A stretch of 30,694 nt of DNA from Bacteroidales bacterium UBA1189 (GCA_002309805.1 DBYJ01000024.1:1-30694); one strand, 5' to 3'; positions 7,550 to 15,093 are shown, numbered from the stretch's first letter. Notes: a model not told the origin generated them from the letters alone. Made by a program: numbers and translations.

Positions 7550-9640
7550 TCAATACCTTAGCGCAAGGCTGGCGTAGATGGAACGGCCGGGGTTAATGGT
7601 TGAAAAATTAGAGTTCCAATAGGAGGTGTCGCGGCTGTTCAGGATATTCTCCACGCCCAGTCCCGGCTCAAGCGTACAATGGGCAAGGGTGATGATGTGG
7701 CGCGTGTGGAAGTCCCATTGGCTATAGGCGGGGGCGTAGCCGTAGGTGCTGCTGTAGCGCTGGCCCTGGATATGCCCATCGAGGCTGACGCAGAGGTGAT
7801 AGTCGCCCCACGTCCTGTCCCACGAGGCCATGACGTTGCCTACGTGGCGGACGGACTTGTCGACGGGAGTGACGGTAGTAACGTAGGTTTGCGTGGCAGC
7901 ATCGAGCGTGATGGTCTCGGCCTTCGAGTCGGTAAACGTATAGCCTCCGCCCAGCGTGATGCCGGCAGGAAGCATCCACTTCAGGTTGGCACTAATGCCG
8001 CGCAGCTTGGCGCGGTCGATGTTGTCGCGTCGGCGAAGGGTGGTCCATCCTTCGTCTACCAGCTGGCGCAGGCTGGCATCAGCCTGAATCTCGGCGGCCG
8101 TCAAGGTGCGATAGTTGATCATGTCGCGGATGCCGTTGATGAATCCGCTGAGGCTGACGGCAAGCGTCTGGTTGCTGTATTCGGCGTTGACGTTCCAGAA
8201 GCTGCTGCGCTCGGGTTTCAGCGACGTGCTGGGAAGGGTGTAGCGGCTGGTGGTCTTCGCCTGGTCGGTAGCATAGAGTTGCGAGAGTGTGGGGGTGCGG
8301 TAGCCGCCGGCATAGCTGGCACGCAGACGGAACCCTCCCGCCGAGCCGAAGAGGGCCACGTTGGGGGTGAACGCCGAGCCGAAATGGGTGTTGTACGTAT
8401 AGCGCACACCCACGACGGCCTCCAGGCCGCGGAAGATACGCACTTCGTCCTGCGCAAAGAGATTGTAGGTGTGGGTCTGTTCGCCCAGGATGTTGTCGCT
8501 CTCGCTGACGAGGCTTTCGCCTACGTATTGGGTGCCGGCGGAGAGCTTATTGGCGTCCGTGAGACGGAAGATGCCACGAAGTGTGCCGTCCGTGTAGCGG
8601 GTGCGCTTGCGCGTCTCGGCGTAGGCTTCGGCCTCGGCCGTCTGCCAGTAGTCATAGTCGGAGCGGAAGAGGTCGGTATGGATGTCCAGATAGACGTGCG
8701 TGCGGCTATCGGGGGCCCAGCGCACACCTCCGCCATAGGTGAAGGTCTGGTGGTGGAGGTCGTAGGTGTAGGCGGCGCGAGGGGTATAGGTGTAGACTTT
8801 CTCGCCGGTGGCGGGGTCTTTGGAGGATTTCTGGGTGAAGTAGGTGGCTCCTTGCGGGCGACGGGTCTCGTAGTCATAGGCATCGCCACGCAAGTAGGCC
8901 GACCATGTGTCACTAAATCGCCACTCCAGCCGTTCGCTGAGGGCATCGCTGCCGAAGGCTGCCGACATGGGACGTCCCGTGAGCTTCAACACCTCCTTGT
9001 CGCCCTCGCTGAAGGCCTGATAGGGATTGACCTGCCATCCGTCGGCCTGGCGTCGGGCATAGGTGGTGTGGCTTGAGAAGCGGCCCTCGGTGACGTCGGC
9101 ATGGATGTCGTGGTCGAGTCGTCCGTGGTTCATGACCTTCGTGCTTATGGTGGCAGCTACGGGGTCGCGGCTGTCGTCGGTAATGATGTTGATGACACCT
9201 GCTATGGCATCGCTGCCGTAGAGGGCGCTGGCGGCGCCGTTGAAGACTTCGATACGGCGGATGTTGCTGAGGCTGAGCCGTGCCCAACGGTCGTCGCCGC
9301 TCACGCGGCGTCCGTTCTCAAGGATGACGATGTAGTCGTCGCTCACTCCGCCGAAGTTCACGAAGGTGCCCATGCCGCTGGTGTGGGTAGTGATGGTGGT
9401 GGTCAGACGGGCAAGGGCGTCCTGCAAGGTGGTTACGCCTGCGTCGCGCATCTCCTTGGCGGTAATGACTTTGACGGCGACGGGGCTGTTACTGGCCTTG
9501 TGGTAGGTGCCTGTACCCGTGATGACAACGGGGTTGAGCGTCATCTGTCGCAACGAATCTGCGGATTGCGCCATGCCGCTTGCGGATAGCATGAGCAGAA
9601 GGGCGGGAAGCGTGGCTTTTATTGGTTTTGTAAAGTTCAT
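7550..9640 (-). CDS. TonB-dependent outer-membrane receptor, probable corrinoid receptor
   Basis: A 696-residue outer-membrane receptor. The start at 9640 gives a clean signal peptide (about residues 1-24, ending SGMAQ); an in-frame ATG at 9685 lies inside a repeat unit and adds 15 polar residues. A TonB-box-like NPVVITGTGT is near residue 36, followed by a plug domain with DDYIVILENGRRV, IRRIEVFNGAASALYGSDAIAGVINIIT and then a 22-strand type barrel. The C-terminus is LALRY, ending in the aromatic residue needed for barrel assembly. It lies between pduO and cobJ-cbiC in a cobalamin operon, so a corrinoid or cobalt-related substrate is likely (inference). It is the second such receptor in the window; its sequence differs clearly from the one at 12829-15093. 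Confidence 0.9.
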   Translation of the reverse strand: MNFTKPIKATLPALLLMLSASGMAQSADSLRQMTLNPVVITGTGTYHKASNSPVAVKVITAKEMRDAGVTTLQDALARLTTTITTHTSGMGTFVNFGGVSDDYIVILENGRRVSGDDRWARLSLSNIRRIEVFNGAASALYGSDAIAGVINIITDDSRDPVAATISTKVMNHGRLDHDIHADVTEGRFSSHTTYARRQADGWQVNPYQAFSEGDKEVLKLTGRPMSAAFGSDALSERLEWRFSDTWSAYLRGDAYDYETRRPQGATYFTQKSSKDPATGEKVYTYTPRAAYTYDLHHQTFTYGGGVRWAPDSRTHVYLDIHTDLFRSDYDYWQTAEAEAYAETRKRTRYTDGTLRGIFRLTDANKLSAGTQYVGESLVSESDNILGEQTHTYNLFAQDEVRIFRGLEAVVGVRYTYNTHFGSAFTPNVALFGSAGGFRLRASYAGGYRTPTLSQLYATDQAKTTSRYTLPSTSLKPERSSFWNVNAEYSNQTLAVSLSGFINGIRDMINYRTLTAAEIQADASLRQLVDEGWTTLRRRDNIDRAKLRGISANLKWMLPAGITLGGGYTFTDSKAETITLDAATQTYVTTVTPVDKSVRHVGNVMASWDRTWGDYHLCVSLDGHIQGQRYSSTYGYAPAYSQWDFHTRHIITLAHCTLEPGLGVENILNSRDTSYWNSNFSTINPGRSIYASLALRY

Positions 9641-9678
9641 TTCTTTATGCTGATTTTTTATTCCAAGCGAATAGTTTT

Positions 9679-9784
9679 TTTTCATCGCAATGATTAAAAT
9701 CTTTCATTGCAATGAAAACATTAAACCATTGCGATGAAAATTTCTTTTCATTGCGATGAAAACTTTTTTTCACTGCGATGAAAA
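9679..9784. repeat. Five-unit 22-bp array with palindromic core CATTGCRATG
   Basis: Cores start at 9683, 9705, 9727, 9749 and 9771, exactly 22 bp apart: CATCGCAATG, CATTGCAATG, CATTGCGATG (twice) and CACTGCGATG. Several are framed by TTTTC and GAAAA, making near-palindromes of about 18 bp. The array fills the gap between pduO and the TonB receptor and runs into the last codons of pduO. There is no unique spacer sequence, so this is not a CRISPR array. Confidence 0.85.
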
Positions 9785-10342
9785 TTTATCATCGTTTCTT
9801 CTCCACACGATATCAGGAACATCGGTATCGGCGTTGAGCTTGCGTGCGAGGACGAAGAAGTAGTCGCTCAAACGGTTTACATAAGCCAGCACGAGGTCGT
9901 CCACCTCGGCTCCTGTGGCGGCAAGGCGCAGTATCTCGCGCTCGGCACGTCGGCAGACGGTCCGGCAGACGTGGGCCTGACTGGCAGGGGCGCATCCGCC
10001 GGGGAGGATGAACAGCCGGAGGGGGGGGAGGGCCTCCTGCAAGCGGTCAATCTCCTGTTCCACAGCCCCGACCATGTCCGTCGTGACGATGTTGCCCGTG
10101 CGGACAGGGCGTTGTGTGGTGTCCGTAGCCAGGTAGCCGCCCACCACGAAAAGGGCTGACTGCACGCGGGTGAGGAATGCCCGCTCGGCCGCATCCGGGC
10201 AATAGGTAATAAGCAAGCCGATGTGGGCATTCAGTTCATCGACTGTGCCGTAGCTCTCAAGCCGCTCACAGCATTTGCTGACTCGCTGGCCTCCCACGAG
10301 GGAGGTCTCGCCGCAGTCGCCGGTTTTGGTGTAGATTTTCAT
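9770..10342 (-). CDS. pduO: PduO-type ATP:cob(I)alamin adenosyltransferase
   Basis: A 190-residue protein beginning MKIYTKTGDCGETSLVGGQR, the classical PduO/MMAB N-terminal signature. Next come YGTVDELNAHIGLL, then a central helix ending in a CRRAERE segment with the RRAER motif, and a C-terminal VNRLSDYFFVLAR motif. It transfers the adenosyl group of ATP to cob(I)alamin or a corrinoid precursor in the cytoplasm. The start at 10342 is fixed by the family N-terminus and by a strong promoter 20-50 bases upstream; longer readings would begin upstream of that promoter. It is the first gene of the set that continues into the second TonB receptor and the cob fusions. Its last codons overlap a 22-bp repeat array. 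Confidence 0.95.
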   Translation of the reverse strand: MKIYTKTGDCGETSLVGGQRVSKCCERLESYGTVDELNAHIGLLITYCPDAAERAFLTRVQSALFVVGGYLATDTTQRPVRTGNIVTTDMVGAVEQEIDRLQEALPPLRLFILPGGCAPASQAHVCRTVCRRAEREILRLAATGAEVDDLVLAYVNRLSDYFFVLARKLNADTDVPDIVWRRNDDKFSSQ

Positions 10343-10361
10343 AGAATTACAATTATTGCGA

Positions 10362-10393
10362 CAAAGGTAGTGCAAGGCGAACGAAAAGCCAAA
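10362..10393 (-). promoter_or_regulatory. Bacteroidetes-type promoter for pduO and the cob genes
   Basis: On the minus strand, TTTG (10390-10393) is followed by exactly 20 bases and then TACCTTTG (10362-10369), a perfect match to the Bacteroidetes -33/-7 consensus. Transcription would begin about 10-15 bases before the pduO ATG, leaving no room for a riboswitch in the leader. Confidence 0.8.
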
Positions 10394-10428
10394 TTTATTT
10401 GAGTTTTTAACTGCGTTTTCGTCCGTCG

Positions 10429-10474
10429 CGACTCGGCAGAGCTGATCCAAGCATCGCTCTGCTCTCGCTGCTCC
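10429..10474. repeat. 46-bp dispersed hairpin repeat, copy A
   Basis: This begins CGACTCGGCA and ends CTCGCTGCTCC; the same 46-bp frame, with identical ends and length, recurs at 16659-16704. The centre folds as GCAGAGC (10436-10442) with GCTCTGC (10456-10462) around a 13-base loop. It lies between btuF and the pduO promoter. No T-tract follows on either strand, so it does not look like an ordinary terminator. Confidence 0.65.
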
Positions 10475-10550
10475 GTCCGTTCTGAGCCGCAGCCTACCTA
10501 AAAGCCTCCGAAGATTAAAGGTAGTTAATTCATCCCGACTGACAAAGGAT

Positions 10551-11732
10551 TTAGTCCATCAATTTGTAGTAGTGGGGGACGTAATGGGGCAGCAGCTCGG
10601 GGTGGAAGGCCTTGACGAAGTCGGCCAGGAGGAGGTGGGGCTGCACGCCAGCCAGCTCGCGGTAGGGGGTCTGGGCGAAGTTGCAGAAGAGTACCCGATG
10701 GTTTTTGTAGGCATCGAGGGTGGTGTAGCGGGGGTCTTCGGATGCCAGAAGGGCGAGGGTGAACGCTCCGCCCGACGAGCCGTCGATCTGCCAGAAGTCG
10801 GCATGAACGGACCTGGCGTATGCGGCCTCGAAGTCGAGTGTGCGGCCTCCCGAGTCGTCGTTGTCAGCCATGACGTAGTCGGCTCCGGCATCACGGAAGA
10901 GCTGCGCCATGTAGCTCTGTCCGCCGACGGCATACCATCCGTCGCGCACCTGACGCCCCGAGGCCACCGTAGGAAGCCGTTTCCTCGTTGACTTGTTGAC
11001 TTGTTGGCTTGTTGACCTGTTGACCTCCTCCTTAAGCGTCAGGTACTTGCGCTCGATATCGTCAAAGACGGCGTTGGCGCGACGCGGCTCGCCTGTCAGC
11101 AATCCTATGAGCTTTATCCACTCGGCCTGACCCAGCGGGTCGGTTTCCTTGTAGCCGTGATGGGTGATGAAGGGTATGCCGCAGGAGCGGATGGCTTCGA
11201 AGCCGCCGTGCTTGGAGGCGCTGACGAAGACATAGTCGGGCTGTGTGGCGAGGATGGTCTCGACGTCGAAGTTTCCCTCCTTGCCGATGCGGACTGTACG
11301 TCCGTCGCGCATCTGCTCTTGCATGGTGGGCGAGAAGAGGTTCTTCAGCGAATTCATGCCTACGATGCGGTCCTCCAGCCCAAGCACCTCGAAGTTGCCC
11401 AGCTGGAGGGCGGTGGTGCAGATGAAGCGTCTGAAGGGACGGGTGATGACCATCTCTTCGGAATCAGCGTAGGGCGCGGACGGGTCGGGGTTGCTGATGA
11501 CGACGTGGATGCCGTCGTCGCGGTAGTCGACCTTCAGCCCGCGGGCATAGCGTATGGCGATGGTGTCGCTGAAGTCGTCGGCATGGGCCAGCACGGAGTC
11601 GTGGGCGGCAAACAACGCGTCGGCCGAGGGGGAGATCCTGCCGGCTCCCTGCCGCGCACATGACAGGGAAACCAGCAGGATCGTCGCACAAAGTGCCGCA
11701 GATCGGACTATGGCAAAGCGTCTGCGCCTCAT
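10551..11732 (-). CDS. btuF: BtuF/FecB-like periplasmic corrinoid-binding lipoprotein
   Basis: A 393-residue lipoprotein with signal peptide and lipobox LVSLSC (Cys25). The fold is that of class III metal-chelate binding proteins: an N-terminal lobe with LGLEDRIVGMNSLKNLFSP, the VETILATQPDYVFVSAS segment, a central helix, and a C-terminal lobe with VGGQSYMAQLFRDAGADYV. It would deliver a corrinoid or heme-like ligand to the BtuC-type permease at 110-1150. It follows the CbiK-like lipoprotein by 27 bases, in the order receptor, chelatase, binding protein. Residues about 236-249 (within the central helix region) are NRSTSQQVNKSTRK, encoded by five octamer repeats at 10988-11027. Substrate assignment relies on the riboswitch upstream of the operon. 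Confidence 0.87.
   Translation of the reverse strand: MRRRRFAIVRSAALCATILLVSLSCARQGAGRISPSADALFAAHDSVLAHADDFSDTIAIRYARGLKVDYRDDGIHVVISNPDPSAPYADSEEMVITRPFRRFICTTALQLGNFEVLGLEDRIVGMNSLKNLFSPTMQEQMRDGRTVRIGKEGNFDVETILATQPDYVFVSASKHGGFEAIRSCGIPFITHHGYKETDPLGQAEWIKLIGLLTGEPRRANAVFDDIERKYLTLKEEVNRSTSQQVNKSTRKRLPTVASGRQVRDGWYAVGGQSYMAQLFRDAGADYVMADNDDSGGRTLDFEAAYARSVHADFWQIDGSSGGAFTLALLASEDPRYTTLDAYKNHRVLFCNFAQTPYRELAGVQPHLLLADFVKAFHPELLPHYVPHYYKLMD
10988..11027. repeat. Octamer tandem repeat (five units) inside the btuF coding region
   Basis: Units are GTTGACTT, GTTGACTT, GTTGGCTT, GTTGACCT and GTTGACCT. Because the unit is 8 bp, gain or loss of one unit would shift the btuF reading frame. The same octamer forms the array at 7499-7546. 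Confidence 0.85.
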
Positions 11733-11759
11733 AAGCTTATTTGTCTATAGTCTAAAGAA

Positions 11760-12839
11760 TTACTCTTCGGGATACATCGAGTGGTAGTAGTCCTCCAGCT
11801 CGACGGGCTTCTTCGTGTGGTCCAGCCATACCTGAAGGATGTCCTTGACCTCAAGCAGACCGAAGAGGTTGGACGTGGGTGTGAAGCCGTTGTGGCTGAA
11901 GAACTCAAACCAGCTGTTGTCCTCGCTCTCGGGATCACTGGCATCCCAATAGTCTTCGCCCACACCCGCCATGTCGTTGTGGCCGTGGTCGCCGCAGATA
12001 CTCATCAGGGGGTAGAGGTTCATGGTGCCGTTCTTGATGCCAGCCTCCTGCATACGGGCAAGGACGTCCTGCTTGTAGTTGTCGGGCATATCGACGGTGC
12101 CGACGAAGAAGTTCTTGTTGAACTTCTGCAGGGCCTCCTCCAGCTGGGTGTAGCGGACGTTGGCCTTGTAGGTGTCGTAGCTGTCGGGATTGCCGTGGCC
12201 CATGAAGGCGACGACGCCCTTGTTGGCTTGGTTGCCGTACGTCTTGGCAAGGATTTCGGCCACGTGGTTCACGTCGTCGGTGTTGTTGAGCAGGGGAGTG
12301 CCCAGCCAGAGGTGACCCTCAAGGCTGGCAAGATACTTGTCGTCGAGGTCGCCCAGATGGTTGTTGGCGAAGTCCTTGATGTAGTTGATGACGCGGCTGT
12401 ACTCCTCGCCGGGGATTACCTGAAGCGACTGCACGGTAATGTCGGTGTACTTGGCAGTAGCGAAGGCATGGAGCCAGAAGTTCGGAGCGTAGTAGTTGCG
12501 CTTCACGATTTTGCCGTTCTCGTCGGTGTTCTCGCCGGCGGCTGCGCGGTTGATGCAGATGGCCGAGCTGTAGCTGACGTAGACATCACACTCAGGAAAA
12601 GCCTTCTCGTAGGCAGCCTTGGTGGCATCGAAAGCCTTGAAGGCGTTGTCCCACGTGCTGCCGAATGCCACAAGCAGGATGACCTTGCTGTGCTTCTTGT
12701 TGGCCTTCACCTGGGCATCGACGGCCGACTGGTACTTGGCATAGTTGTTGTTTAGATCTTCATCCTTTTGGCAGGATGACAGGCTGGTCATGATGGCTGC
12801 TACAGCCAACATGGCAACGACGAAACGTTTACTCTTCAT
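11760..12839 (-). CDS. cbiK: Exported CbiK-type chelatase lipoprotein (IhtB-like)
   Basis: A 359-residue protein whose body matches the anaerobic cobaltochelatase CbiK: ILLVAFGSTWDNA near residue 54, FMGHGNPDS near 212 (His215), and ICGDHGHNDMAG near 281 (His285, His287), covering the two histidine regions used for metal insertion. Unlike cytoplasmic CbiK it begins with a signal peptide and a lipobox ending SLSSC (Cys23), followed by QKDED, which resembles the Bacteroidetes surface-export signal for lipoproteins. Known exported relatives are CbiKP of Desulfovibrio vulgaris and the hemin-binding lipoprotein IhtB of Porphyromonas gingivalis. The receptor-chelatase-binding protein order here mirrors ihtABC. 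The cobalamin riboswitch upstream suggests a corrinoid or cobalt role instead of heme. The start overlaps the receptor stop by 11 bases. Confidence 0.87.
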   Translation of the reverse strand: MKSKRFVVAMLAVAAIMTSLSSCQKDEDLNNNYAKYQSAVDAQVKANKKHSKVILLVAFGSTWDNAFKAFDATKAAYEKAFPECDVYVSYSSAICINRAAAGENTDENGKIVKRNYYAPNFWLHAFATAKYTDITVQSLQVIPGEEYSRVINYIKDFANNHLGDLDDKYLASLEGHLWLGTPLLNNTDDVNHVAEILAKTYGNQANKGVVAFMGHGNPDSYDTYKANVRYTQLEEALQKFNKNFFVGTVDMPDNYKQDVLARMQEAGIKNGTMNLYPLMSICGDHGHNDMAGVGEDYWDASDPESEDNSWFEFFSHNGFTPTSNLFGLLEVKDILQVWLDHTKKPVELEDYYHSMYPEE

Positions 12840-15093
12840 TTTCGTACGATTTTAAGTTAGACATTTTATTTGGTTTAACACTCTTTCCTTGTTTGAAGCG
12901 GATGACGACGGCTGCATAGACAGTACGTCCGGGGCTGTTGGTGCCGAGGTGGTAGGGGTGCATGGTGCGGTCGACGTAGTTCAGGATATTGTCAACCCCT
13001 GCCTCCAGGCGGTAGGTGAAGGGGTGGCGGTCGGCGGTACCGAGGTCGTGGGTGGTGTTGAGCCTCCAGAGCTGGAAGGGGGCGCCGTCGCCGTTGTTCT
13101 GGTAGTAGCGCCGGCTGCTGCCGCGGGTGCTGAGGTTGGCGCCCAGCTTGTAGCGTTCGTGGAAACGATGGTTCCAGATGACGTAGGCGTTCCACTTGTG
13201 GTGGGCGGTACCGTCGATGACGACTTCCTCCAGCCTATCGTGGTGGGTGTTGTACTGATGGGCACGGGTGTCGAGCCAGCTGTAGTTGCCGCCTGCCGTC
13301 AGCCCTTCGGCGAAGGTGTAGCTGAGGTTGACATCGACGCCGAGGGTTCGGGCGTCCTCCATGTTCATATATTTGCGGGCTACAACGGCCGTGCTGCCGT
13401 CGCCGGTATAGGCCGAGGTGATGTCGTGGGGAATCTCGCTGACGGGTACGTTCACGAGGGCAATCATGTGGTCGAGCTGGTTGTGATAGCCGGTGACGGA
13501 GGCCGTCAGCTTGTCACCACGGTACTCGATGCCTGCGCTGACGTAGGTGCTTGCCTGTGCCTTCAGCGAGGGATTGCCCAGGTTGAAGAAAGTGCTCGAG
13601 CCCATCGTGTGGAGGTAGCGGTAGTGGAGTTCCTTTGTAGTGGGCGTCTTGAAGCCCTGGCTCCATCCTGCCCTCAGTCTCCAGTTGCCCAGCGACACCA
13701 TCGTGCTCACCTTGGGCGTGGCGCGGAAGCCGAAGCTGCGGTTCTGGTTCAGACGCAGTCCCGCTGTGATATTGAGCCACGAGAGGGGATTCCACTCGTC
13801 CTGCGCATAGAGGGCTGCCGTCCAGTCGTCGGCCGTACCCGTAGCCGTGCGCATCGGGGCGTTCAGGTAGTCATACCGCCACTCCGCCCCCACAGAGAGG
13901 ACGGAGGCCTCCCCCGTCCCCTCCTGAAGGAGGGGTGATCTTACTCCCTTCCCTTTAGGGGAGGGTTGGGGTGAGGCCGCTCCCAGATGGAACACCCCCT
14001 TCAAGTGGGCCATCAGACGTTGTTGGTCGCTCTGCAGATTGATTTGGCCAGGGAAATAGGGGTAGTAATTGGTGAACCGGCCATCGGGGTCGTAGCCGTC
14101 GGCCAGCGTGGTGTCGGTATATTCGTAGTAGTAGGCGTGGCGGTTCCAGTCGATGTCGAGCGTCATCACATCGGTTTCGTTCGGTTTCCATCGTCCGCCT
14201 GTCGAAGCGCTGGCGTTGCGGTACATCAGGTCGTAGGTGTAGACGTCGCAGCTGGGGTGGCGTCCGTTCTGCGGGCGGTTGATGGACTTGGTGTAGTACG
14301 TGCCGTCGGCATAGAGCTCTATGTCCTTGCTGGGTGCGAAGGTGAACCGCTGGGCTACCTGCCAGAGGGTGTAGGCATTGACGGTCTTGTTGCGGCTGTC
14401 GTTGACGATGCGGGCTTCGGTATATTCCTCAGCGGTATTCTGCCAGCCGTCGGTATGCTGCAGCTGGAAGTTGGTGTAGCTCGTCACGGGACCGAAGGCG
14501 ATGGCCACCCCGTTGTGCTGCCGCACGTCGTTGTACGACCCATACCGTGTGCTATTTTCCGCAGTCCAGCCTGTGGGCTCCCCTCCTTTACGGGAGGGGT
14601 TGGGGGAGGGTCTTTTTTTTGTGATAATATTCACCACGCCAGCCATAGCGTCGCTGCCGTAAAGGGCCGACTGGGCACCCTTCACAATCTCAATGCGCTC
14701 GATGTTCTGCGGGTCGATGAGGCCGAGGTCGTTCTCGCCGCCCACGTCGCCGTGGATGCGCTTGCCGTCTATAAGAATAAGGATATAGTTGTTGCCGAGT
14801 CCGCCCAGCTGCATCTGGCTGCCCATGTCGCCCTCGCTGAAGGCAAACGAGGCTGTCAGCGCCCCGAGGATTTCCTCAATGGAACGTCCGCCGAAGCTGT
14901 CCAGCATCTTGCGCGAGATGATTTCCGTCTGCACGGGGGCGTTGCGCAGCAGATGCTCCGTACCCGTACCCGTCACCACCACCTCGGGCAGCGCTTCCGT
15001 GCGGAGGCTGTCGGGCTGCTGGGCATGGGCGAGGGGAAATGCCATCGCCAACGCCACAACCATCGCTGTCAGGTATCTTCTTACGCTCCTCAT
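12829..15093 (-). CDS. btuB: BtuB-like TonB-dependent receptor under cobalamin riboswitch control
   Basis: A 754-residue outer-membrane receptor. The start at 15093 gives a signal peptide ending PLAHA (about residue 24), with AGGGG about nine bases upstream; an in-frame ATG at 15120 would add a nonsensical extension. TonB-box-like LPEVVVTGTGT near residue 35 is followed by a plug with NNYILILIDGKRI and IERIEIVKGAQSALYGSDAMAGVVNIIT, then the barrel. Two in-frame palindrome insertions occur: about residues 160-173 just after the plug (RPSPNPSRKGGEP) and about 372-396 in a barrel loop (ASPQPSPKGKG then PLLQEGTGEA). Most receptors end in a terminal Phe; here the chain continues 19 residues past VVIRF and overlaps cbiK. 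The riboswitch makes a corrinoid substrate likely. Confidence 0.92.
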   Translation of the reverse strand: MRSVRRYLTAMVVALAMAFPLAHAQQPDSLRTEALPEVVVTGTGTEHLLRNAPVQTEIISRKMLDSFGGRSIEEILGALTASFAFSEGDMGSQMQLGGLGNNYILILIDGKRIHGDVGGENDLGLIDPQNIERIEIVKGAQSALYGSDAMAGVVNIITKKRPSPNPSRKGGEPTGWTAENSTRYGSYNDVRQHNGVAIAFGPVTSYTNFQLQHTDGWQNTAEEYTEARIVNDSRNKTVNAYTLWQVAQRFTFAPSKDIELYADGTYYTKSINRPQNGRHPSCDVYTYDLMYRNASASTGGRWKPNETDVMTLDIDWNRHAYYYEYTDTTLADGYDPDGRFTNYYPYFPGQINLQSDQQRLMAHLKGVFHLGAASPQPSPKGKGVRSPLLQEGTGEASVLSVGAEWRYDYLNAPMRTATGTADDWTAALYAQDEWNPLSWLNITAGLRLNQNRSFGFRATPKVSTMVSLGNWRLRAGWSQGFKTPTTKELHYRYLHTMGSSTFFNLGNPSLKAQASTYVSAGIEYRGDKLTASVTGYHNQLDHMIALVNVPVSEIPHDITSAYTGDGSTAVVARKYMNMEDARTLGVDVNLSYTFAEGLTAGGNYSWLDTRAHQYNTHHDRLEEVVIDGTAHHKWNAYVIWNHRFHERYKLGANLSTRGSSRRYYQNNGDGAPFQLWRLNTTHDLGTADRHPFTYRLEAGVDNILNYVDRTMHPYHLGTNSPGRTVYAAVVIRFKQGKSVKPNKMSNLKSYENEE
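13906..13978. repeat. In-frame inverted pair of GC-rich palindromes in the btuB barrel
   Basis: Copy 1 (about 13909-13936) has CCCCTCC-TGAA-GGAGGGG; copy 2 (about 13943-13977) is the opposite orientation, CCCTTCCC-TTTA-GGGGAGGG followed by TTGGGGTGAGG. Layout matches the pairs inside cbiD and cobJ-cbiC. The frame stays open and encodes a Pro/Gly/Lys-rich loop. Confidence 0.75.
14576..14612. repeat. Single in-frame GC-rich palindrome after the btuB plug
   Basis: One copy of the element: CCCCTCC (14580-14586), a short loop, GGGAGGGG (14592-14599), then TTGGGGGAGGG. It is unpaired, unlike the other three sites, and encodes the PSPNPSRKGGEP segment directly after the conserved VVNIITKK end of the plug. 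Confidence 0.7.

Noticed and set aside
7679..9076. Long plus-strand open frame (465 codons) opposite the second TonB receptor
   Set aside because: It is the shadow of a GC-rich coding strand: Gly/Val/Ala-rich, no signal, no family resemblance, and the opposite frame is a clear receptor.
9679..9784. CRISPR array or plasmid-type iteron origin
   Set aside because: Units are contiguous with no unique spacers and no cas genes. A 22-bp period is iteron-like, but there is no replication gene and the context is a chromosomal operon.
10494..10524. Inverted repeat CTACCT/AGGTAG as a terminator for btuF
   Set aside because: Only six pairs with a long loop and no T-tract on the minus strand.
10394..10550. 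Second cobalamin riboswitch before pduO
   Set aside because: No B12 box or GAGCCAGAAGACC-type closing block is found, and the promoter lies downstream of this interval.
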